A stretch of DNA of 64,000 bases from Meridianimarinicoccus marinus (GTDB lineage Bacteria; Pseudomonadota; Alphaproteobacteria; Rhodobacterales; Rhodobacteraceae). The notes below the pieces were generated by a model. That model worked only from the letters and a program-made list of their open reading frames with translations. It did not search any database and was not told the DNA's origin. This document shows positions 59,313 through 64,000 of the stretch, one piece after another. The stretch is taken from the NCBI RefSeq assembly GCF_040689105.1, contig NZ_JBFBVU010000004.1, positions 124,001 to 188,000 on the forward strand, read 5' to 3'. Numbering within the stretch: the first letter of the stretch is position 1; the number at the start of each line of letters is the position of its first letter. The position numbers and the translations under genes are program-made.

Positions 59313-60295
59313 CAGTGCCCCCTCTTGCTGGTATCGCTGCGCAGGCGCGGGTCGATGGCCACATACAGCAGGTCGACGATCAGGTTGATGCCCACGAACA
59401 TCACCGAGATCAGCATCAGATAGGCCGCCATGACGGGGATATCGACGAACTGGATCGCGTTGATGAACAGCAGGCCGACGCCGGGCCACTGGAACACCGT
59501 TTCGGTAATGATGGCAAAGGCGATGATCGAGCCCAGTTGCAGGCCTGTCACCGTGATCACCGGCACCAGCGTGTTCTTCAGCGCGTGGTGGAAGTTGACC
59601 GAGCGTTCGCGCAGGCCCCGGGCGCGGGCAAAGCGGATATAGTCCTGCCGCAAGACCTCCAGCATTTCAGAGCGCACCAGCCGCATGATCAGGGTCATCT
59701 GGTATAGGCCAAGGGTGATGGACGGAAGGATCAGCGCCTTCAGCCCGCTGGTGGTCAGAAAGCCGGTACTCCAGCCCCCGATCATCACCGTGTCGCCGCG
59801 CCCGAAACTGGGCAGCCAGCCAAGTTCGACCGAGAACAGATAGATCAGCAGGATGCCGATCAGGAAGGTTGGAAGCGAGACCCCGACAAGGGATAAGGTC
59901 ATGATGGTGCTTGATAAAAGCCCGCCGCGCCGGATCGCGGTCAGCACGCCGAAGCCGATGCCGAAGGTGATGGCGAACAGACCCGACACGGCGGCCAGTT
60001 CCAGCGTGGCCGGCGCGCGTTCCAGCAGGATGTCGGACACAGGGCGGCCCTGCCGGTACGAGATGCCGAAATTGCCCTCGGCGGCCTGGGTCATGAACTT
60101 CCAGTATTGCACCGGGAAGGGCTCATCCAGTCCCAGCACGTCGCGCAGCCGTTCGATGTCGGCCTGCGTCCGCTCCTGCCCCAGCATGTTGTCGATGGGA
60201 TCGCCGACGAAGCGGAACATGGAAAACGCCACCAGCCCCACGACCAGAAGGACGAGGACCGATTGCAGCACACGACGGATGATATAGGCGAGCAT
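59312..60295 (-). CDS. DppB/OppB-type peptide ABC transporter permease
   Basis: 327-residue permease with the family's first span (YIIRRVLQSVLVLLVVGLVAF), a periplasmic loop containing DPIDNMLG, and the transport domain with EAA loop FARARGLRERSVNFHHALKN. It forms the pore together with the DppC-type subunit. It begins 108 bp after the binding-protein gene. Confidence 0.94.
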   Translation of the reverse strand: MLAYIIRRVLQSVLVLLVVGLVAFSMFRFVGDPIDNMLGQERTQADIERLRDVLGLDEPFPVQYWKFMTQAAEGNFGISYRQGRPVSDILLERAPATLELAAVSGLFAITFGIGFGVLTAIRRGGLLSSTIMTLSLVGVSLPTFLIGILLIYLFSVELGWLPSFGRGDTVMIGGWSTGFLTTSGLKALILPSITLGLYQMTLIMRLVRSEMLEVLRQDYIRFARARGLRERSVNFHHALKNTLVPVITVTGLQLGSIIAFAIITETVFQWPGVGLLFINAIQFVDIPVMAAYLMLISVMFVGINLIVDLLYVAIDPRLRSDTSKRGH

Positions 60296-60311
60296 CGCAC
60301 CCCCAGAATGT

Positions 60312-60330
60312 GCGGATCACTTTGATCCGC
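60312..60330 (-). other. Intercistronic hairpin before the dppB-type gene
   Basis: A perfect 8-bp inverted repeat GCGGATCA/TGATCCGC has a 3-nt loop in the gap between the binding protein and the first permease. There is no T run, so it more likely protects the upstream mRNA from 3' exonucleases than terminates transcription. Confidence 0.55.
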
Positions 60331-60403
60331 GTATGCAAACCCGGTCAAGCTTTGCCCGGCCGGATTTGCCTTGTGTTGCCTTTGACGCAGCGTTGCGCGG
60401 CGC

Positions 60404-61969
60404 TCAGTTCACCGTGACCCAGCGCAGGATGAAGAAGTTGTCCGGGCGTTGGGTCAGCGCGATATTGCTGGCCGCGCCCCAGAGCAACGGTTGCACGTAC
60501 AGGGTCACATAGGCTGCCTCGTCCTGCAGGATGGCGGCGACCTCGTCCAGCATCGCCTGCCGTTTGGCATCGTCGATCTCGGACTGGATCAGCGGCAGCA
60601 GTTCGTCCACGCGCGGGTTGGAAAAATCGCCGAAGTTCCAGCTGCCCAGCTTCTTCTCGTCGTTCGGGGTGGCGGCCAGAAAGCGGATCGGATGTTCGGC
60701 ATCGAAGGTGCCCGGCGACCAGCCCAGCAGGAACATGTCGAAATTGTCTTCGCGCAGTTCCGGCCAGTAGCCGCGCACCGGCATCGCATCCAGCTGCGCC
60801 TCGACCCCGATCTGCGCCAGCATCGACACCACGGCCTGACAGACGCTTTCGTCGTTCAGGTAGCGGTCGTTGGGACACTTCAGCCCGAAAGAGAACCCGT
60901 CGGGATAGCCCGCCTCGGCCAGCAGCGCGCGGGCGGCGTCCGGATCGAAGGCCGGGCGTGCGGCAAGATCTTTGGAATAGCCGCGCATCGACGGGCTGAC
61001 CAGTTGCGAGGCCGGTTCGGCATTGCCGCGCATGATGGTTTGCAGGATCGCCGGAACGTTGATGGCGTGGGCTAAGGCCTGACGCACCCGCACATCGCGG
61101 AACGGATTGGGCGCGCCCTGATCGGCACCGTATTTCAAGGTTTCGGCCTGATGCGCAAAGCCCAGCATGATGACCCGCGCCTCGATGCCCTGGATGACCT
61201 GCACATCGGGGCTTTGCGACAGGCGGGCGGCATCCTGGATCGGCACCGGGTTGATCATGTCGATGTCGCCAGACAACAGCGCCGCCACGGCGGTGGCCGG
61301 GTTCTGGATCGGCGTGAAGGTGGCGCGGGTGACGTTGTGTTCTGCGGTGTCCCACCAGTCCGCGAAGGGCTCCAGCACGGTTTCAAGGCCGGGCTGGCGT
61401 GCTGCCACGCGGAAGGCGCCAGTGCCATTGGCGTTCAGGGTGGCGTGGTTCTCGGCTTCCTTGGCGGGCCGCTCGGCCCCGTTGTCCGCCGCCCAGCCGC
61501 TGTCCATGATCATCCAGTTGGCGATGCTGTCGGGAAAGATCGGGTTCGGCGCGGTGGTCAGGATGTCGACGGTATAGTCGTCCACCATGGTGACCCCGGC
61601 CACGGGCGCGAACCAGCTGGAGGTATCGGCCTCGGGCGAGGAGGCGCGCTCGTAGCTGAAGATCACGTCTTCGGCGGTAAAGTCGGCACCGTCGTGGAAG
61701 GTCACGCCTTCGCGCAGGTGAAAGCGCCAGCCCTCGCCCTCGCCGATCGGCTCCCAGGCCGTGGCCAGCGCCGGTTCGATGGCCATATCCTTGCCGCGGC
61801 GCACCAACCCTTCGTAGACGTTGTTGAGAAAGCCCAGCACCGCTGCGGTGTTGACCGCGTGCGGATCCATGGTCTGCGGATCGGTGGTCGAGGCCCAGCG
61901 GAATTCGGCAGCCGAAACCGGCGGGGCAAGGGTTGCGGCCAGTCCGGCGGCAAGCATCAGGGAACGCAT
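60404..61969 (-). CDS. Peptide-type ABC substrate-binding protein, copy 1
   Basis: 521-residue SBP_bac_5 family protein with a signal peptide (MRSLMLAAGLAATLAP, cleavage after VSA) and the family start FRWASTTDPQTMDPHAVNT. It contains REGVTFHDGADFTAEDV and a CPNDRYLNDESVCQAVVSML segment shared with its neighbour. GAGGAGATATAACC precedes the ATG. It lies between the second binding protein and the permeases. The ligand (peptide, nickel chelate or opine-like compound) cannot be told from sequence. Confidence 0.93.
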   Translation of the reverse strand: MRSLMLAAGLAATLAPPVSAAEFRWASTTDPQTMDPHAVNTAAVLGFLNNVYEGLVRRGKDMAIEPALATAWEPIGEGEGWRFHLREGVTFHDGADFTAEDVIFSYERASSPEADTSSWFAPVAGVTMVDDYTVDILTTAPNPIFPDSIANWMIMDSGWAADNGAERPAKEAENHATLNANGTGAFRVAARQPGLETVLEPFADWWDTAEHNVTRATFTPIQNPATAVAALLSGDIDMINPVPIQDAARLSQSPDVQVIQGIEARVIMLGFAHQAETLKYGADQGAPNPFRDVRVRQALAHAINVPAILQTIMRGNAEPASQLVSPSMRGYSKDLAARPAFDPDAARALLAEAGYPDGFSFGLKCPNDRYLNDESVCQAVVSMLAQIGVEAQLDAMPVRGYWPELREDNFDMFLLGWSPGTFDAEHPIRFLAATPNDEKKLGSWNFGDFSNPRVDELLPLIQSEIDDAKRQAMLDEVAAILQDEAAYVTLYVQPLLWGAASNIALTQRPDNFFILRWVTVN

Positions 61970-62102
61970 GGTTATATCTCCTCTGGTCGTCGGGGCCGAC
62001 GGGCTGATGTTCCAGCTTGGCCACACGCCGTGCCGCGGGTCATCTCACGTCACCGTGACGCCGTCTGCGGCAGCCGGACCGTTTCGGCGGTCAGAAACGG
62101 GT

Positions 62103-62128
62103 GAAATCCCCCGCTGCCGGGGGATTTC
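62103..62128 (-). other. Intercistronic hairpin between the two binding-protein genes
   Basis: The 10-bp perfect stem GAAATCCCCC/GGGGGATTTC has a GCTGCC loop. No T run follows on the minus strand, so it may stabilise the mRNA of the first binding protein or act as a partial terminator. It lies 35 bp after that gene's stop. Confidence 0.6.
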
Positions 62129-62162
62129 GAACGGGACGCATCCCGATTGGGCAAACGCCCTG

Positions 62163-63740
62163 TCACTCGATGGTGACGTATTTGATCTTGGGCTGATCTT
62201 CAGGATCGGGGTTGACCTTGACGTTGGCCTTGGCACCCCAGTTCAGCACCTGGTGGTGGATCGGCAGATACAGGGTTTCGGCCTGCACCACGTCCCAGAT
62301 CTCGCCGATGGTGGCGTCGCGCACGGTCAGGTCGGTTTCCGAAGCCAGCGACTGGATCTTGGCGTCCAGTTCCGGGTTGGAATAGCCGGTGGCGTTCCAC
62401 GATCCGCGATCATCGCCGCGGCTGTGAACCAGGAAGTTGAAGATGTATTCGCTGTCATAGGTCGGCACGCCCCAGCCCAGCATGTAGAAATCCGTGGTGC
62501 CGTTCGAGATCAGCGGGAAGTGTTGTGCCTTGGGCTTGGCGTCCAGGTTCACGGTGATGCCGATCTGCGCGAACATGCCCACGACCGCCTGGCAGATCCC
62601 TTCATCGTTGATGTAACGGTCGTTCGGGCAATCCAGCTGGATCGAGAAGCCGTCGCCGTAACCGGCTTCGGCCATCAGCTCCTTGGCCTTGGCGATATCG
62701 GTGGCGGGCACGGCGTCCTTCTCGGCGGTCCAGCCATTGACAAACGGCGGGGCGATCATGCCGGCGGGCTGTGCCTGGCCGCGCATCACCACCTGCTTGA
62801 TGGCGTCGCGGTTGATGGCCATGTTCATCGCTTGACGGACGCGGGCGTCGGCCAGCGGGTTGGCGCCTTCCACGTCGTCACGCTCGATATCGGCGGCACC
62901 CATGTTCAGGCCCAGGAAGATCACCCGGTTCTGCGGCGCGGTGCGCACGTCCAGCCCGTCGGTTCCGGCCACGCGGCCCAGATCCTGCACCGGCACGTCC
63001 TGGATCAGATCCACTTCGCCCGACAGCAGCGCGGCGACTCGGGTCGAGGCGTTCTGGATCGGGGTATAGATGATCTCGGTCACCTCAAGCGGGAACTGGC
63101 CCTTGCCCCAGTAGTCGGGGAATTGCTTGAGCACGGTCTTCACGTCCGGCTCGCGGCTTTCGACCATGTAGGGGCCGGTGCCATTGGCGTTCTTGGCCGA
63201 GAACGTGTCTTCGCCGCCTTCGAAATCCTGCACCTTCTCGGCGTTGTTCGCCTTGGTCCAATCCTCGTCCATGATGAACAGGTTGGTCATGTTGTTGGGC
63301 AGGATCGGGTTCGGCCCGTCGGTGACGAATTCCACCTGGTAGGGGCCGGTGGCGCGCACTTCGACGATCGAATTCAGCAGCTCTTTCATGTCGCTGTCTT
63401 CGGACTGGGCGCGCTGGAAGGAAAACACCACGTCCGAGCTGTCGAAGGCCGCGCCATCGTGGAAGGTCACGCCTTCGCGCAGGTTGAAGACCCAGACGTT
63501 GGGATCGTCGGCCTTGGGCGCCCAGTCGGTCGCCAGTGCCGGTTCCGGCGTGCCGGTGGCATCGCGAATGATCAGCGGTTCATAGATCTGATGCGCGATC
63601 GTATGGGTCGGGCCTTCGTTCTGGGCGTGCGGATCAAGCGTCAGGCTGTCGCCGGCACGGGCCCACCGCAGGGTCTCGGCCTGCGAGGACAGCGCCGTGC
63701 TTGCCAGAAGCGCCGCAGCGAGAAGAGTCGTCTTTTTCAT
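62163..63740 (-). CDS. Peptide-type ABC substrate-binding protein, copy 2
   Basis: 525-residue SBP_bac_5 protein, a paralogue of the next gene (shared CPNDRYINDEGICQAVVGMF and REGVTFHDGA segments). The signal peptide is MKKTTLLAAALLASTALSSQA, and the mature part starts ETLRWARAGDSLTLDPHAQ. It is the first gene of the operon and is preceded by GGGAGCTC. Two binding proteins for one permease would widen the range of ligands. A nested palindrome lies about 75-110 bp upstream of its start. Confidence 0.93.
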   Translation of the reverse strand: MKKTTLLAAALLASTALSSQAETLRWARAGDSLTLDPHAQNEGPTHTIAHQIYEPLIIRDATGTPEPALATDWAPKADDPNVWVFNLREGVTFHDGAAFDSSDVVFSFQRAQSEDSDMKELLNSIVEVRATGPYQVEFVTDGPNPILPNNMTNLFIMDEDWTKANNAEKVQDFEGGEDTFSAKNANGTGPYMVESREPDVKTVLKQFPDYWGKGQFPLEVTEIIYTPIQNASTRVAALLSGEVDLIQDVPVQDLGRVAGTDGLDVRTAPQNRVIFLGLNMGAADIERDDVEGANPLADARVRQAMNMAINRDAIKQVVMRGQAQPAGMIAPPFVNGWTAEKDAVPATDIAKAKELMAEAGYGDGFSIQLDCPNDRYINDEGICQAVVGMFAQIGITVNLDAKPKAQHFPLISNGTTDFYMLGWGVPTYDSEYIFNFLVHSRGDDRGSWNATGYSNPELDAKIQSLASETDLTVRDATIGEIWDVVQAETLYLPIHHQVLNWGAKANVKVNPDPEDQPKIKYVTIE

Positions 63741-63814
63741 TGTTTTGAGCTCCCTGTTTTGTCGGGGCAGACTGTCACACCCATGGCTTCGCGCAAGGGG
63801 TGACCTTTCGACAG

Positions 63815-63849
63815 ACAAAAAACGTAAGGTAACCTTGCCTGTTTTTTGT
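63815..63849. promoter_or_regulatory. Nested palindrome upstream of the peptide ABC operon
   Basis: The outer arms ACAAAAAAC/GTTTTTTGT (63815-63823 and 63841-63849) enclose an inner palindrome AAGGT-A-ACCTT (63826-63836) with nearly the same centre. It is AT-rich in a GC-rich background. It could be an operator for the operon or a promoter-proximal hairpin. The rest of 63741-64000 shows no convincing gene. Confidence 0.45.
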
Positions 63850-64000
63850 TCACAATTTCGTCATTTCCGGCCCGGACAGGGCAGAGATGCAGGTCTGAAG
63901 TTTGGGGAATGCGGGCCGAATGCCCGTCAGCGAGCGCGACGCACGGCCCCGCCGGACCAGGACAAGCGGGCGCGCCAACATGCCGATCATTCACACCGGA

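Noticed and set aside
61821..63803. Open frame of 660 codons on the plus strand across the two binding-protein genes
   Set aside because: Antisense to two clear SBP_bac_5 genes with signal peptides and ribosome-binding sites.
63737..63994. 85-codon minus-strand frame upstream of the second binding protein
   Set aside because: No ribosome-binding site, no domain, and it runs through the AT-rich palindrome and the promoter region.
1..64000. tRNA genes, CRISPR arrays, insertion sequences or prophage genes
   Set aside because: I looked for T-loop patterns, regularly spaced repeats, transposase and integrase motifs and found none; this was a visual scan, not a covariance or profile search.

Overview
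The window is GC-rich, densely coding DNA from an alphaproteobacterium, most likely of the Rhodobacterales (Rhodobacter/Roseobacter group). The basis is the combination of a cbb3 oxidase locus with FnrL and hemN, a membrane-anchored cytochrome c552/cy next to pheA, an F0 operon with separate b and b' subunits, and the alphaproteobacterial cell-cycle proteins TrcR, SciP and MipZ. I see no tRNA, rRNA, insertion sequence, prophage or CRISPR array. Most of the region reads as core chromosome.

Layout. 1-11.4 kb is a microaerobic respiration locus: ccoNOQP (cbb3 oxidase), ccoGHIS (its assembly, entering the window at ccoS), a universal stress protein, fnrL and hemN. Three FNR-type boxes lie in the three promoter regions, and each spacing fits a class II FNR promoter. 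11.4-17.2 kb holds a yejABEF peptide ABC transporter. 17.3-25.3 kb holds cycM, pheA, a SRPBCC protein with nudC, a CpdB-like phosphoesterase, the small SRP RNA gene (ffs), rsgA and an ankyrin-repeat protein. 25.7-34 kb holds dnaX-ybaB-recR, trcR, a secreted RNase T2, a HIT hydrolase, nth, an Ada-type methyltransferase, an OmpA-family lipoprotein and a GntR regulator. 34-36.8 kb is the F0 operon atpI-B-E-b'-b. 37-41.4 kb holds a DMT exporter, ArsR and LysR regulators, azoR, and a pair made of a CtrA paralogue with a degenerate receiver and SciP. 41.9-48.1 kb is a translation and secretion operon (ffh, two GNATs, chorismate mutase, rpsP, bluB, a 47-aa membrane protein, rimM, trmD, rplS, rpmE). 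48.2-51.4 kb holds an MGT-type glycosyltransferase, mipZ and an AI-2E/PerM permease. 51.4-55.5 kb is a TAXI-type TRAP transporter coupled to a UspA protein. 56.4-63.7 kb is a Dpp/Opp-type ABC operon with two paralogous binding proteins.

How the genes work together. FnrL should sense low oxygen and switch on the cbb3 oxidase, its copper and Fe-S assembly proteins, oxygen-independent heme synthesis and a UspA protein. SRP RNA and Ffh, both present here, form the signal recognition particle. TrcR, SciP, the CtrA paralogue and MipZ point to cell-cycle control. The most interesting candidate for a little-described system is the SciP/pseudo-receiver CtrA pair at 40.3-41.4 kb. Next are the shared FNR-box architecture, including a probably leaderless hemN mRNA, and an unlisted 39-codon gene between ccoG and ccoP.
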